NCBI GenBank assembly: GCA_947498645.1
Contig: CANMKS010000001.1
Span: forward strand, 906,032 to 970,031
Length of the DNA stretch: 64,000 nucleotides
Direction: 5' to 3'
From: an uncultured Paracoccaceae bacterium
GTDB lineage: Bacteria; Pseudomonadota; Alphaproteobacteria; Rhodobacterales; Rhodobacteraceae
Numbering within the stretch: the first letter of the stretch is position 1; the number at the start of each line of letters is the position of its first letter. The notes under the pieces are model-generated. The model was not told the DNA's origin. It saw only the letters and a program-made list of their open reading frames with translations, and ran no database searches. The translations under genes were made by a program, and so were the position numbers. This document shows positions 34,411 to 44,882 of the stretch, one piece after another.

Positions 34411-34461
34411 CCATTCCAATCATAGAAATGCAGGCCACATGTGCTTGCACTGGATTTATGT

Positions 34462-35733
34462 ATGTCACAGCACCGTCTGAACCTTGCTGATCTGAAGGCG
34501 CAAAGCCCGAAGGATTTGTTGTCCTTGGCTGAAGAGCTTGAGATCGAAAACGCCTCGACCATGCGGAAGGGCGACATGATGTTCGCTATCCTCAAAGAGC
34601 GGGCGGATGAAGAGTGGGTCATCGGCGGTGATGGTGTGCTGGAGGTTTTGCAGGATGGGTTCGGTTTCTTGCGGTCGCCCGAGGCAAACTATCTGCCCGG
34701 ACCTGATGATATCTATGTCTCACCAGATATGATCCGCCAGCATTCGCTGCGCACGGGTGATACGGTCGAAGGCGTGATGAAGGAGCCAAACGACAGCGAA
34801 CGCTATTTTGCGCTGACGTCTGTTGAGACGATCAACTTTGAAGAACCCGAAAAGGCCAAGCACAAGGTTGCCTTTGACAACCTGACCCCGCTTTATCCTG
34901 ATGAGCGGCTGAATATGGAAGTCGATGACCCCACGGTGAAGGATCGGTCTGCCCGGATTATTGATTTGGTGTCGCCGATTGGTAAAGGACAGCGATCACT
35001 GATTGTTGCCCCACCACGCACGGGTAAGACGGTTTTGTTGCAGAATATCGCGAACTCAATCGAGAAGAACCACCCGGAGTGTTATCTGATTGTGCTGCTG
35101 ATTGATGAGCGCCCTGAAGAGGTGACGGATATGCAGCGGTCCGTGAAAGGTGAGGTTGTGTCATCCACCTTTGACGAACCGGCAACGCGACACGTTGCAG
35201 TGTCCGAGATGGTGATCGAGAAAGCCAAACGCCTGGTCGAGCACAAGCGGGACGTGGTAATTCTGTTGGATTCCATCACGCGCCTGGGTCGTGCGTTCAA
35301 CACCACGGTGCCATCCTCTGGCAAGGTGTTGACTGGTGGCGTGGATGCCAATGCGTTGCAACGTCCCAAGCGGTTCTTTGGTGCGGCACGGAATATCGAG
35401 GAAGGCGGGTCGCTGACCATCATCGCGACAGCCCTGATTGATACTGGTAGCCGGATGGATGAGGTGATCTTTGAAGAGTTCAAAGGCACCGGTAACAGCG
35501 AGATTGTTCTGGATCGCAAGGTAGCAGACAAGCGTGTCTTCCCGGCGATGGATATCCTGAAATCCGGCACCCGGAAGGAAGAGCTGTTGGTGGACAAGGG
35601 CGATCTGGCGAAGACCTATGTTCTGCGTCGGATCTTGAACCCCATGGGCACAACGGATGCGATTGAATTCCTGATTGGGAAGCTGAAACAGACCAAAACG
35701 AATTCGGACTTCTTTGATTCAATGAACACGTAA
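34462..35733 (+). CDS. rho: Transcription termination factor Rho
   Basis: 423 residues. The N-terminal helical domain ([20 protein letters not shown]) and RNA-binding cold-shock-like domain ([20 protein letters not shown]) are followed by Walker [16 protein letters not shown], Walker [17 protein letters not shown] and the Q- and R-loops ([19 protein letters not shown]). Rho is the hexameric RNA helicase that ends transcription at unstructured C-rich RNA. ATG 34462 matches the family N-terminus; a GTG at 34441 would add seven unrelated residues. The ribosome site is weak. Confidence 0.97.
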   Translation: MSQHRLNLADLKAQSPKDLLSLAEELEIENASTMRKGDMMFAILKERADEEWVIGGDGVLEVLQDGFGFLRSPEANYLPGPDDIYVSPDMIRQHSLRTGDTVEGVMKEPNDSERYFALTSVETINFEEPEKAKHKVAFDNLTPLYPDERLNMEVDDPTVKDRSARIIDLVSPIGKGQRSLIVAPPRTGKTVLLQNIANSIEKNHPECYLIVLLIDERPEEVTDMQRSVKGEVVSSTFDEPATRHVAVSEMVIEKAKRLVEHKRDVVILLDSITRLGRAFNTTVPSSGKVLTGGVDANALQRPKRFFGAARNIEEGGSLTIIATALIDTGSRMDEVIFEEFKGTGNSEIVLDRKVADKRVFPAMDILKSGTRKEELLVDKGDLAKTYVLRRILNPMGTTDAIEFLIGKLKQTKTNSDFFDSMNT

Positions 35734-35762
35734 CTTATTGTTATAAAACAATGGGTTAAGAT

Positions 35763-37043
35763 ATGGATACGATTTTTGCCTTAGCAACGGCGCAAGGCCG
35801 GGCGGGTATTGCCGTCGTGCGGTTATCCGGGCCATTTGCGGTGTCTGCGGCTGAAAGACTGTGCGGGTTGGTACCGGCCAAGCGCGGCTTGCGTGCGGTG
35901 AAGGATGGTACCGGAGCACTGCTAGACGAGGCGCTGATCTTGCGCTTTGACGCCGGGCATAGCTTTACCGGCGAAGAGGTGGTTGAGCTGCATCTGCATG
36001 GCAGTCCGGCGATCGTGAAGGCAGTGCTTCAAGCGATTTCAGAGATGCCAGGGATCCGACAAGCCGATGCAGGAGAATTCACGCGGCAAGCGTTGGAGAA
36101 TGGGCGACTGAACCTGGCCGAGGTTGAAGGGCTTGCGGATTTGATTGACGCCGAGACGGAGCGCCAGCGCAAGCAGGCAATTCGTGTGTTCTCGGGCGCG
36201 TTGGGCGCTTTGGCGGAAGGCTGGCGGGCGTCGTTAATCCGCGCTGCTGCCTTGCTGGAGGCGACAATCGATTTTGCTGATGAAGAGGTTCCTGTGGATG
36301 TCAGCCCAGAGGTCAGCGGATTGCTTGAGGATGTCATGGCAGAGATGCGGCGCGAGGCCGATGGGGTGCGCATTGCCGAACGTGTGCGAGATGGGTTTGA
36401 GGTGGCGATTATCGGGGCACCGAATGTTGGCAAATCCACATTGCTGAACCGTCTGGCCGGGCGCGATGTGGCGATTACATCCGAGATAGCAGGAACAACG
36501 CGTGACGTGATCGAGGTACAGATGGACCTTGATGGGCTGCCAGTGACGATGCTGGATACCGCAGGGCTGCGTGATACAGATGATGCGATAGAGGAATTGG
36601 GCGTCGCCAGAGCGCGGGAACGGGCGGCGCAGGCGGATCTGCGTGTTCATCTGGTGATGGATGATGCTGATGCGCCGGATGACCTCGGGCCGGATGACGT
36701 GCTTGTACTCGCGAAGGCCGACCTGAAGGGGATGGATGCATTGGGCGTTTCCGGGGTTACGGGTGCCGGTGTTGATGCATTGATTGCCGAGGTGTCCGAA
36801 CGACTGCAAAAAAAGGTCGCAAGTGTCGGTGTGGCGATGCGGGAAAGGCACAGGATCGCAATGCTGCGCGCGATCGACTACTTATCTGCGGCTGAGGATG
36901 CGCTGGAGTCCGGGACAGGAATGACGGATCTGATCGCAGAAGACTTGCGGTCGGCGATCCGCGCGGTGGATAGTATCGTGGGCCGGGTTGATGTAGAGCA
37001 TGTGTTGGATGAGATTTTTTCCAGTTTTTGCATTGGAAAATAA
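35763..37043 (+). CDS. mnmE: tRNA uridine-5-carboxymethylaminomethyl modification GTPase MnmE
   Basis: 426 residues. Formyl-folate-binding N-terminal domain ([30 protein letters not shown]), helical domain, and an inserted G domain with [14 protein letters not shown] (about residues 218-231), [17 protein letters not shown] and AKAD. The C-terminus is CIGK, the invariant end of the family. It works with MnmG on wobble uridine 34 of several tRNAs. It follows rho by 29 bases, and mnmG begins just after it. Confidence 0.97.
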   Translation: MDTIFALATAQGRAGIAVVRLSGPFAVSAAERLCGLVPAKRGLRAVKDGTGALLDEALILRFDAGHSFTGEEVVELHLHGSPAIVKAVLQAISEMPGIRQADAGEFTRQALENGRLNLAEVEGLADLIDAETERQRKQAIRVFSGALGALAEGWRASLIRAAALLEATIDFADEEVPVDVSPEVSGLLEDVMAEMRREADGVRIAERVRDGFEVAIIGAPNVGKSTLLNRLAGRDVAITSEIAGTTRDVIEVQMDLDGLPVTMLDTAGLRDTDDAIEELGVARARERAAQADLRVHLVMDDADAPDDLGPDDVLVLAKADLKGMDALGVSGVTGAGVDALIAEVSERLQKKVASVGVAMRERHRIAMLRAIDYLSAAEDALESGTGMTDLIAEDLRSAIRAVDSIVGRVDVEHVLDEIFSSFCIGK

Positions 37044-37047
37044 GGAG
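37042..37047 (+). promoter_or_regulatory. Ribosome-binding site that fixes the mnmG start
   Basis: AAGGAG at 37042-37047 lies eight bases before GTG 37056 but touches the alternative GTG at 37047. Only the 37056 start has workable spacing, so translation starts inside the parS palindrome. Confidence 0.7.
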
Positions 37048-37063
37048 TGTTTCACGTGAAACA
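37048..37063. other. parS: parS centromere site 1
   Basis: Exact 16-base palindrome TGTTTCACGTGAAACA, the consensus bound by ParB. It overlaps the translation start of mnmG. It lies 3.2 kb from the origin gap and 3.3 kb from parB. Confidence 0.95.
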
Positions 37064-38918
37064 TCACGACTACGACGTGATTGTCATAGGTGGCGGCCAT
37101 GCCGGGGCAGAGGCCGCGCATGCCGCTGCACGCATGGATGTTCGTGTGGCGCTGGTCACGCTGACCCGGCGGTCCATTGGCGTGATGTCCTGCAACCCAG
37201 CGATTGGCGGCCTGGGCAAGGGCCACCTTGTCCGGGAAATTGATGCGCTTGATGGTGTCATGGGGCGCGTGGCCGACCGGGCCGGTATCCAGTTCCGCCT
37301 TCTGAACCGCAAGAAGGGCCCTGCGGTGCAAGGGCCACGGGCGCAGGCAGACCGTGAAATTTACCGCACAAGCATGCAGGAAGAGCTCTCAGCCCTGAAA
37401 AACCTGACAATTGTTGAGGGCGAGGCCGTCGATTTAGTGATGGAGGGCGCCCGCGCCACCGGGGTTGTTCTGCGTGATGGCAGCACATTGCGTGCTGATA
37501 GCGTCATTCTGACGACCGGCACCTTCCTGCGTGGAATCATCCATATTGGCGATGTGTCGCGGCCAGGCGGACGTATGGGTGATGATCCGTCGGTGAAGAT
37601 GGCAGAGCGTTTGGACAGTTTCGGGTTGCCGCTTGGGCGGCTCAAAACCGGTACACCGCCCCGTCTGGACGGGCGTACCATCGCCTGGGACAAACTGGAA
37701 GTGCAGCCCAGTGATGATGATCCGGTGCTGTTTTCCTTCCTTTCAAAGGGTGTGTCAGCCACGCAGATCGATTGCGGGATCACACATACAAACGCACGTA
37801 CACACGAAATCATCCGCGCAAATCTGGGCCGATCTGCCATGTATGGTGGGCAGATTGACGGTGTTGGGCCGCGCTATTGCCCGTCTATCGAGGACAAGAT
37901 TGTGCGTTTTGCGGACAAGGAATCGCACCAAATCTTTCTTGAGCCCGAGGGCGTGACTGACCACACGGTTTACCCCAATGGGATCTCCACATCGCTGCCC
38001 GAGGATGTGCAAGAGGATTACGTACATTCTATCTATGGACTTGAAAATGCTAAGATTTTGCAACCTGGCTATGCAATTGAATATGACTATGTTGATCCGC
38101 GTGCCTTGCGCGCCACCCTCGAACTTCGCGATGTATCGGGCCTCTACCTTGCTGGGCAGATCAACGGAACAACCGGGTATGAAGAGGCAGCGGCGCAAGG
38201 CCTAGTCGCGGGTTTGAATGCCGCGGCGAAAGTGAAACAGGCTGAGCCAATCATTTTCAGCCGCCGCGAATCCTATATTGGGGTGATGATTGATGATCTG
38301 ATCACGCGCGGCGTGTCAGAGCCCTACCGCATGTTTACCTCTCGTGCAGAGTTTCGGCTGTCATTGCGGGCGGATAACGCCGATCAGCGGCTGACAGAGC
38401 GCGGGCGCATACTGGGCTGTGTTGGTGAGGCGCGCTGGGCGCAATTCTCTGCCAAGATGGATCAGATCACGGCAGCCAAGAAAAAACTGTCAGAGATCAG
38501 CCTTTCAGCGCGCGAAATGGCGGGGCTTGGCATCAAACTCAACGCTGACGGGCCGCGCCGCTCTGCGCTGGATGCATTGGCGCTCACCGATTTCGACTTC
38601 AAGCATCTGAGAGAATTGGATCAAGATGTTGATGATATTCAAGATGATATACAAGATCAGGTAAAGCGCGATGCGCTATACGCGCATTACATCGCCCGAC
38701 AAGAACGTGACATCGCAGCGATGGAACGCGATGAAAAGCATATCATTCCAGATGATCTGGATTTCTCATCAATCAAGGGCATCTCGAATGAGCTGTTGGC
38801 AAAGCTCAACACAACACGCCCAGTGACGATTGCGCACGCCAGTCGGATCGAGGGAATGACCCCTGCCGCACTCATGCTGCTGATCGGGGCGACCAAGAAG
38901 CAGTCAAAGGCGGTCTGA
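37056..38918 (+). CDS. mnmG: tRNA uridine-5-carboxymethylaminomethyl modification enzyme MnmG (GidA)
   Basis: 620 residues. FAD-binding motif [19 protein letters not shown] at the start, [24 protein letters not shown]-region equivalent [24 protein letters not shown], and C-terminal segments [16 protein letters not shown] and [20 protein letters not shown]. With MnmE it installs the carboxymethylaminomethyl group at wobble uridine. The start is placed at GTG 37056 because of ribosome-site spacing; starting at 37047 would add MFH, encoded by the parS palindrome. Confidence 0.96.
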   Translation: MKHHDYDVIVIGGGHAGAEAAHAAARMDVRVALVTLTRRSIGVMSCNPAIGGLGKGHLVREIDALDGVMGRVADRAGIQFRLLNRKKGPAVQGPRAQADREIYRTSMQEELSALKNLTIVEGEAVDLVMEGARATGVVLRDGSTLRADSVILTTGTFLRGIIHIGDVSRPGGRMGDDPSVKMAERLDSFGLPLGRLKTGTPPRLDGRTIAWDKLEVQPSDDDPVLFSFLSKGVSATQIDCGITHTNARTHEIIRANLGRSAMYGGQIDGVGPRYCPSIEDKIVRFADKESHQIFLEPEGVTDHTVYPNGISTSLPEDVQEDYVHSIYGLENAKILQPGYAIEYDYVDPRALRATLELRDVSGLYLAGQINGTTGYEEAAAQGLVAGLNAAAKVKQAEPIIFSRRESYIGVMIDDLITRGVSEPYRMFTSRAEFRLSLRADNADQRLTERGRILGCVGEARWAQFSAKMDQITAAKKKLSEISLSAREMAGLGIKLNADGPRRSALDALALTDFDFKHLRELDQDVDDIQDDIQDQVKRDALYAHYIARQERDIAAMERDEKHIIPDDLDFSSIKGISNELLAKLNTTRPVTIAHASRIEGMTPAALMLLIGATKKQSKAV

Positions 38919-38921
38919 CTG

Positions 38922-39542
38922 ATGGTAAATCAGATTGCCGGTGTCGATGTTTCACGTGAAACAATGGCAGATCTTGAGGGTTTCGCCGCGTTAACCACTA
39001 AATGGACGCAAAAGATCAATCTTATCTCTCGAAACACCTCGGATGATATCTGGAACAGGCACATTGTCGATTCGGTTCAGCTTTACCAATACGCGCCCGA
39101 TCGCTTTCAGAATTGGGTCGATCTGGGCAGTGGCGGCGGCTTCCCCGGTATCGTCATGGCGATTCTCGGCAAGGCAAAACAGCCAAAGGCGCAATTTATC
39201 CTGATTGAAAGCGATCAGCGCAAGGCGGCATTCCTGCGAACCGCAGCAAGAGAGCTGTCATTGCAGGTTGATGTGATTGCAAAACGCATCGAAGATGTGA
39301 CCCCACAAGGGGCAGATATTGTATCCGCTCGCGCGCTCGCACCACTATCTGCCCTTCTCGACATGACCTCCCGGCATCTTTCACCAGAGGGCATTGCCCT
39401 TCTCCCCAAAGGGAAACAGGTCAGACAAGAAATCGCCGAAGCGCAAAAATCATGGCGCTTTCAGCTTGAAGATCATGCCAGTTTCACTGATCCTCAGGCC
39501 TGCATACTCGCCATTCAAAGGATAGAATCCCGTGGTCAATGA
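38922..39542 (+). CDS. rsmG: 16S rRNA (guanine527-N7)-methyltransferase RsmG (GidB)
   Basis: 206 residues. SAM-binding motif WVDLGSGGGFPGIVMAI (about residues 65-81), IESDQRKAAFLRTAARE, and SARALAPLSALLDM. It methylates G527 of 16S rRNA; its loss gives low-level streptomycin resistance in other bacteria. The second parS palindrome is read here as residues V-S-R-E-T near position 10, a sequence common in alphaproteobacterial RsmG. It starts three bases after mnmG and overlaps parA by 11 bases. Confidence 0.95.
   Translation: MVNQIAGVDVSRETMADLEGFAALTTKWTQKINLISRNTSDDIWNRHIVDSVQLYQYAPDRFQNWVDLGSGGGFPGIVMAILGKAKQPKAQFILIESDQRKAAFLRTAARELSLQVDVIAKRIEDVTPQGADIVSARALAPLSALLDMTSRHLSPEGIALLPKGKQVRQEIAEAQKSWRFQLEDHASFTDPQACILAIQRIESRGQ
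38948..38963. other. parS: parS centromere site 2
   Basis: A second exact TGTTTCACGTGAAACA, inside the 5' end of rsmG, 1.9 kb from site 1. Both copies are identical over all 16 bases although they are read in different reading frames. Confidence 0.95.
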
Positions 39543-40341
39543 CACCCGCACCGGGCCGCTCATCATTGCGATTGCCAATCAAAAGGGCGGCGTTGGCAAG
39601 ACGACGACGACGATTAACCTCGGCGCGGCCTTGGCCGAACAAGGCAAACAGGTTCTGCTGATCGATCTTGACCCCCAAGGCAATGCCTCAACCGGGCTTG
39701 GCATCGGCCATGACCAGCGCGAGGCGACAACCTACGATTTGCTCTCGGGCGAGGTGTCTCTGGCCGATGCAATCCAGAAAACGGATGTTGATCGTCTTGC
39801 AATCGTCCCCGCCACAACAGACCTCAGTTCGGCCGATCTGGAGCTTATGGACAACGCCAAGCGCAGCTTTCTGATGCGGGATGTACTGCGGGCGACTCCA
39901 TCAGACACCAGCGCTTATGACTACATATTGATTGATTGCCCGCCATCCCTCAACATATTGACGGTCAACGCCATGGTGGCGGCGGATTCTCTGATTGTTC
40001 CTTTGCAAAGCGAATTCTTCGCGCTCGAAGGTCTTTCGCAACTTATCCTTACCGTTCGCGACGTCCGCCAAACTGCTAACCCTGATCTGCGGATCGAAGG
40101 CATCGCCCTGACCATGTACGACCAGCGCAACAATCTGTCTCTCCAGGTCGAAGATGATGCGCGCGAAAACATGGGCGATATGGTGTTCAACACGGTCATC
40201 CCACGCAACGTTCGCCTTAGTGAGGCCCCCTCCTTTGCAATGCCGGTGCTTTCCTACGACAGCAACTCAAAGGGCAGCATGGCGTATCGGGCGCTCGCGA
40301 ACGAACTGATTGCACGCACAACTGACAAAAAGGTCGCATAA
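39532..40341 (+). CDS. parA: Chromosome partitioning ATPase ParA
   Basis: 269 residues. Deviant Walker A IANQKGGVGKTTTTINLGAA with the signature Lys, IDLDPQGNASTGLG, and ILIDCPPSLNILTVNAMVAA. It lacks the N-terminal DNA-binding domain of plasmid type Ia proteins, as expected for a chromosomal ParA. It forms the nucleoid-bound gradient that moves ParB-parS complexes. GTG 39532 has AAGGA nine bases upstream and overlaps rsmG by 11 bases. Confidence 0.96.
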   Translation: MVNDTRTGPLIIAIANQKGGVGKTTTTINLGAALAEQGKQVLLIDLDPQGNASTGLGIGHDQREATTYDLLSGEVSLADAIQKTDVDRLAIVPATTDLSSADLELMDNAKRSFLMRDVLRATPSDTSAYDYILIDCPPSLNILTVNAMVAADSLIVPLQSEFFALEGLSQLILTVRDVRQTANPDLRIEGIALTMYDQRNNLSLQVEDDARENMGDMVFNTVIPRNVRLSEAPSFAMPVLSYDSNSKGSMAYRALANELIARTTDKKVA

Positions 40342-41229
40342 ATGGCACGCACACCCGCAAAATCCCGTGGTTTGGGCCGTGGCCTGTCGGCCCTGATGTC
40401 TGATGTCACGGCAGATGAATCCCCAAAAGAGACATCCAAGCGCCCTGATCTCATCGTTCCTATCGAACAGGTGCAGCCGAACCCGGACCAGCCACGCCGC
40501 ACCTTCGCCGAAGATGCCCTGCAAGAACTCGCCGCATCCATTGCAGAGAAAGGTATCATTCAGCCCCTCATTGTGCGTGCGGCTCCCGGCAAATCCAATA
40601 CATATGAGATCGTGGCAGGTGAACGCCGCTGGCGCGCTGCCCAGATTGCAAAACTGCACGATGTGCCTGTCGTCGTGCGCGACTACAACGATACCGAAGT
40701 CCTCGAAATCGCGATTATCGAGAATATCCAGCGGGCAGATCTGAACCCGGTGGATGAGGCCGCGGGTTACAAACAGTTGATGGACCGCTTCGGCCATACG
40801 CAGGATCAGATGGCAACGGCGTTGGGCAAAAGCCGCAGCCATATCGCCAACCTGCTCCGCCTTCTCAACCTGCCAGAAGAAGTCCAAAACTACCTGATCA
40901 GTGGTCAACTTTCCGCTGGCCACGCCCGTGCCCTGGTTGGTCATGATCAGGCCGTGCAGTTGGCGCGCGAAGTACTGCAACGCAAGCTCTCCGTCCGCGA
41001 AACCGAAAAGCTGGCCAAAAAGGGACCTACACTCAAGAAACGCTCAGTCCCCGGCGCACCCGTTCCCAAAGACGCTGACACCATACAGATCGAAAATGAG
41101 TTGAGCGCAACGCTTGGCATGAAGGTCACCATAGACCACCCTGCCGGATCCGAAGGCGGCAAACTTGCTGTCAGCTACAAATCACTTGAACAACTTGACG
41201 ACCTTCTGCGCGCACTCTCAGGCGGTTAA
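40342..41229 (+). CDS. parB: Chromosome partitioning CTPase/DNA-binding protein ParB
   Basis: 295 residues. An N-terminal ParA-interacting segment (KSRGLGRGLSALM), the CTP-binding domain with QPNPDQPRRTF and GERRWRAAQIAKL, a helix-turn-helix (TQDQMATALGKSRSHIANLL, about residues 155-174), and a C-terminal dimerisation domain. It loads at parS and slides as a CTP-dependent clamp. It begins right at the parA stop and overlaps the convergent hemW by four bases. Confidence 0.96.
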   Translation: MARTPAKSRGLGRGLSALMSDVTADESPKETSKRPDLIVPIEQVQPNPDQPRRTFAEDALQELAASIAEKGIIQPLIVRAAPGKSNTYEIVAGERRWRAAQIAKLHDVPVVVRDYNDTEVLEIAIIENIQRADLNPVDEAAGYKQLMDRFGHTQDQMATALGKSRSHIANLLRLLNLPEEVQNYLISGQLSAGHARALVGHDQAVQLAREVLQRKLSVRETEKLAKKGPTLKKRSVPGAPVPKDADTIQIENELSATLGMKVTIDHPAGSEGGKLAVSYKSLEQLDDLLRALSGG

Positions 41230-42395
41230 GCACCCAACAGCGTTCGCAAGACTGCGTTCAATACCGGGCGGCCCTTTGCGGTCAGCCGCAGTATTTCACC
41301 GTCGGTCTCTATAACCCCAATATCGCTTAACTCATTGATTTTATTGGTATAAAATTCATCCGTTAACTGCGCAAATCGGCTCATGTTCACACCTTGTGTC
41401 ACCCGCAAGCCCATCAATAAGAACTCCGAAACCTGCGCGTCCATATCCAGCACCTCGCGGGGCAATTCACCCTGCCCGGTTTGGCGGACCTGCGCCAGCC
41501 AGGCACCGGGCGCCCTGGGCGCCTCAGTCGCATGGCGCACGCCGTTCAGTGTCAATCGTCCATGTGCGCCCGGTCCAATACCGGCATAATCACCGTAAGA
41601 CCAATAGATCTTGTTATGGATGCTTTCACAGCCGGGTTGCGCGTGGTTCGACACCTCGTAGCCGGCAAAACCGGTCGCCCAGCAGATATCCTGCGTTACC
41701 GCATACATATCCGCCGCCGCATCATCATCCGGCAAGCCTCGCAGCTTGCCCGCCGCATAACGATCCCCAAACGCTGTCCCATCCTCAATCGTCAGTTGGT
41801 AGAGTGAAAGATGATCCACAGCCAGCGACAGCGCATGTTGCAACTCCGCCTCCCAATCGGTCACGGACTGGCCTTGCCGCGCATAAATCAGGTCAAAACT
41901 CACGCGGTCAAACACATCCCGCGCCACATCAAACGCCGCCATTGCATCCGCGGCCGAATGCAACCGCCCAAGCGCCTTCAGATCAGGATCATTCAGCGCC
42001 TGAATCCCCATCGATACACGGTTCACACCGGCATCGCGATATCCTGCAAACCGACCAGCCTCGACAGAGGTTGGGTTGGCCTCCAGCGTCACCTCTATAT
42101 CATTTGCGATAGGCCATGTTGCGCGCACCTTTGTTAAGATTGCGTCTACAACATCGGGGTCCATCAGGCTTGGCGTACCACCGCCAAAAAACACGGATCG
42201 CAGCACCCGGCCCTGCGTTTCGGCACCGATCCGGTCAATTTCACTCACATAGGCTTCGGCCCATGCCTTTTGATCAATCTGTGCCACCACATGCGAATTG
42301 AAATCGCAGTAGGGGCATTTCGCCTGACAGAATGGCCAATGGATATAAAGGCCAAAGCCCCCATTTTCCCAGTCTTCAGGCAAAGCAACCTGCAA
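41226..42395 (-). CDS. hemW: HemW-type radical SAM protein (haem chaperone)
   Basis: 389 residues. The radical SAM cluster motif is in LYIHWPFCQAKCPYCDFNSH (three Cys in CxxxCxxC) with FFGGGTPSLMDP, and the HNKIYW motif that separates HemW from the coproporphyrinogen dehydrogenase HemN. HemN's extra N-terminal Cys and length are missing. HemW inserts haem into respiratory proteins in studied bacteria. It overlaps rdgB upstream by 20 bases and lies in the rph-rdgB-hemW operon. Confidence 0.92.
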   Translation of the reverse strand: MQVALPEDWENGGFGLYIHWPFCQAKCPYCDFNSHVVAQIDQKAWAEAYVSEIDRIGAETQGRVLRSVFFGGGTPSLMDPDVVDAILTKVRATWPIANDIEVTLEANPTSVEAGRFAGYRDAGVNRVSMGIQALNDPDLKALGRLHSAADAMAAFDVARDVFDRVSFDLIYARQGQSVTDWEAELQHALSLAVDHLSLYQLTIEDGTAFGDRYAAGKLRGLPDDDAAADMYAVTQDICWATGFAGYEVSNHAQPGCESIHNKIYWSYGDYAGIGPGAHGRLTLNGVRHATEAPRAPGAWLAQVRQTGQGELPREVLDMDAQVSEFLLMGLRVTQGVNMSRFAQLTDEFYTNKINELSDIGVIETDGEILRLTAKGRPVLNAVLRTLLGA

Positions 42396-42984
42396 TCAGC
42401 TTGGTAAAGGCATCCGCCCGGTGACTGATCTTGTTCTTTTCCCAGCGGTCCATTTCACCAAAGGTGATGTCATATCCATCAGGCTGAAAAATCGGGTCAT
42501 AGCCATGGCCCTGATCACCCCGCATAGGCCAAACGATCTGGCCTCGCATGACGCCGGGAAACACTTCATCATGGCCATCAGGCCAGGCCAATACCAACGT
42601 ACAGCAAAACTGGGCCGTGCGCGGAAAAGGTGCCGAAACAGTCTCTAACGCGGCCCAACTGCGTTCCATCGCCATCTTGAAATCACGTCCATCAGGCGTT
42701 TCGGCCCAGTCGGCGGTATAGACGCCGGGTGCCCCATCCAAGCCGTCAATCTCGATCCCGCTGTCGTCGGACAGTGCGGGCAAACCGGTTGCCTTCGCCG
42801 CAGCATGTGCCTTGATCCGGGCATTGCCGGCAAAGGTGGTTTCGGTTTCATCCGGCTCCGGCAGCCCATGATCCGCATTTGACGTCAAAGACACGCCATA
42901 AGGCGACAGCAGATCAGCAATCTCCTCAAGCTTCCCTTGGTTGTGGGTCGCAATGACCAGATCTTTGCCGTCAAAGCGCCGCAT
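42376..42984 (-). CDS. rdgB: XTP/dITP pyrophosphatase RdgB
   Basis: 202 residues. LVIATHNQGKLEEIADLL at the N-terminus, ALSDDSGIEIDGLDGAPGVY and GYDPIFQPDGYDITFGEM are the family motifs. It removes inosine and xanthosine triphosphates from the nucleotide pool. The start shares a base with the rph stop (TGATG), and its end overlaps hemW. Confidence 0.95.
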   Translation of the reverse strand: MRRFDGKDLVIATHNQGKLEEIADLLSPYGVSLTSNADHGLPEPDETETTFAGNARIKAHAAAKATGLPALSDDSGIEIDGLDGAPGVYTADWAETPDGRDFKMAMERSWAALETVSAPFPRTAQFCCTLVLAWPDGHDEVFPGVMRGQIVWPMRGDQGHGYDPIFQPDGYDITFGEMDRWEKNKISHRADAFTKLIAGCFA

Positions 42985-43691
42985 CAACCAACAGCCGCCA
43001 GTTGCGCGGCTGTCAGCTCAGACACACCTTTCTCGGCCAGGTCCAGCAGCTTATCCATCTGATCGCGGGTAAAGGTCGACCCTTCCGCAGACATCTGCAC
43101 CTCAATCAGCTTTCCACCGGTCATGACAAAGTTCCCGTCAACGCCCGCTTCGCTATCTTCGGGATAGTCCAGATCCAGCACCTCTTGCCCGGCATAAATC
43201 CCGCAGGAAATCGCGGCAACCGGATCAACCAGCGGATCAGAAATCACATCACCCGCCTTCATTAGCTTCTGCACGGCCAGTTTCAGCGCAACCCAGCCCC
43301 CAGTGATCGACGCACAGCGCGTCCCGCCATCCGCCTGGATCACATCGCAGTCCACAACGATCTGCCGCTCGCCCAGCGCAACCCGATCCACACCAGCACG
43401 CAGTGACCGCCCGATCAGACGCTGAATCTCCTGCGTCCGGCCAGATTGCCCGTTCTTCGCCTCACGCCGCATCCGCGTGTTGGTCGCTCGTGGCAACATC
43501 CCGTATTCTGCCGTGACCCAACCCAGCCCCGAGTTCTTCAAGAACGGTGGCACGCGTTCGTCAATCGTCGCCGTACACAGCACATGGGTGTTCCCGCATT
43601 TGATCAGGCAAGACCCTTCGGCATGCATTGTCACGCCCGTCTCGATCGAGATTTCGCGCATTTCATTTGTCTGGCGGCCGGATGGGCGCAT
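42984..43691 (-). CDS. rph: Ribonuclease PH
   Basis: 235 residues from ATG 43691 with AGGAG eight bases upstream. [49 protein letters not shown], and [20 protein letters not shown] are the conserved phosphorolytic-site segments. It trims tRNA 3' ends. The open frame extends a further 150 codons upstream into hrcA DNA, but that part has no homology or ribosome site. It is divergent from hrcA, sharing the classical rph/hrcA arrangement of alphaproteobacteria. Confidence 0.96.
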   Translation of the reverse strand: MRPSGRQTNEMREISIETGVTMHAEGSCLIKCGNTHVLCTATIDERVPPFLKNSGLGWVTAEYGMLPRATNTRMRREAKNGQSGRTQEIQRLIGRSLRAGVDRVALGERQIVVDCDVIQADGGTRCASITGGWVALKLAVQKLMKAGDVISDPLVDPVAAISCGIYAGQEVLDLDYPEDSEAGVDGNFVMTGGKLIEVQMSAEGSTFTRDQMDKLLDLAEKGVSELTAAQLAAVG

Positions 43692-43753
43692 GGGATCACT
43701 CCTGTTGGTTGCAAACAGTCGATACGCTGCCCACATATGAAATCCAACCCCGA

Positions 43754-43781
43754 TTGACGCCCCGGCAAGTTTCGTTTTAAT
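43754..43781 (+). promoter_or_regulatory. Candidate hrcA-grpE promoter
   Basis: TTGACG (43754-43759), 16-base spacer, TTTAAT (43776-43781), 25 bases before the hrcA ATG. It fits a housekeeping sigma-factor promoter. There is no CIRCE repeat here. Confidence 0.5.
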
Positions 43782-43806
43782 TGCCCAGCCTTCAGCCGAG
43801 GATACA

Positions 43807-44871
43807 ATGACCGCACAGCCGCCAAACATAGACGCAATGACCGATCGCTCGCGTGAGGTTTTTCGGCGCGTGGTTGAAGGATACCTGGAAAGCGGTACGC
43901 CCGTTGGGTCACGCACCCTGACGCGCGACTTTTCAGAGAAGATCAGTGCCGCGACAATCCGCAATGTCATGCAAGACCTTGAGTATCTGGGCCTGGTGGG
44001 CAGCCCCCACGTCAGCGCCGGGCGCATCCCCACACAGCTGGGCCTGCGTATGTTCGTTGATGGCCTGCTTGAGGTTGGCGATCTCGATGGCAAGGACCGT
44101 GAAACAATCGACCGCACGCTGACGTCAAACGACCAGGATGTCACATCGTTGCTTGATCAGGTTGGCACCGCTCTGTCAGGCGTCACGCATGGGGCCAGCC
44201 TTGTGCTGACGCCCAAACACGAAGCGCCGATCAAGCATATCGAATTTGTCTCGCTCTCGCATGACCGCGCGCTTGTTGTTCTGGTCTTTGGCGACGGCCA
44301 TGTGGAAAACCGTGTTTTCACCCCGCCACCCGGACAAACGCCATCATCCATGCGCGAGGCTGCGAATTTCCTCAATGCCATTGCCACCGGGCATACCCTG
44401 GCTGAACTTGGCGCCGTCATCGCCCGCGAAATCACGGCGCGGCGGCAAGAGATTGATGCGCTCGCGGCAGAGCTGATCGCAGACGGCACCGCATTGTGGG
44501 AAAACGAAGGCGAAGCAACTGAACGCCTGATCGTGCGCGGGCGCGGCAACCTGTTGGGCGAAGGCGAAAACGAAGACGACCTTGCGCGCATCCGCACCCT
44601 GTTTGACGACCTCGAACGCAAGCGCGACATCGCCCAATTCCTTGATCTGGCCGAGGATGGCGATGGCGTCCGCATTTTTATCGGCTCAGAGAACAAATTG
44701 TTCTCACTTTCGGGTTCATCTTTGGTCGTTTCCCCTTATATGAACGCCGACCGCAAAATTATCGGCGCAGTGGGTGTCATCGGGCCGACCCGGCTTAACT
44801 ATGGACGCATCGTGCCGATCGTGAATTACACCGCACAGCTGGTAGGCAAAATGATTGCCGACCGCTCTTAA
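43807..44871 (+). CDS. hrcA: Heat-inducible transcription repressor HrcA
   Basis: 354 residues. Winged helix DNA-binding part with [40 protein letters not shown] and [20 protein letters not shown], followed by a GAF-like regulatory domain ending [20 protein letters not shown]. It represses groESL-type heat-shock genes through the CIRCE element; none lies in front of this gene. GAGGA precedes the ATG. grpE follows 11 bases on. Confidence 0.95.
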   Translation: MTAQPPNIDAMTDRSREVFRRVVEGYLESGTPVGSRTLTRDFSEKISAATIRNVMQDLEYLGLVGSPHVSAGRIPTQLGLRMFVDGLLEVGDLDGKDRETIDRTLTSNDQDVTSLLDQVGTALSGVTHGASLVLTPKHEAPIKHIEFVSLSHDRALVVLVFGDGHVENRVFTPPPGQTPSSMREAANFLNAIATGHTLAELGAVIAREITARRQEIDALAAELIADGTALWENEGEATERLIVRGRGNLLGEGENEDDLARIRTLFDDLERKRDIAQFLDLAEDGDGVRIFIGSENKLFSLSGSSLVVSPYMNADRKIIGAVGVIGPTRLNYGRIVPIVNYTAQLVGKMIADRS

Positions 44872-44882
44872 AGGAAGACGAA

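Noticed and set aside
35737-35752. Terminator between rho and mnmE
   Set aside because: ATTGTT-ATAA-AACAAT can pair but the stem is all weak pairs apart from one G-C and no T-run follows.
43692-43806. CIRCE element before hrcA
   Set aside because: I looked for TTAGCACTC-N9-GAGTGCTAA and found no match; only an ordinary promoter-like pair is visible.
43692-44144. N-terminal extension of rph
   Set aside because: The open frame covers the hrcA promoter and coding start, lacks homology, and rph has a proper AGGAG-ATG start at 43691.
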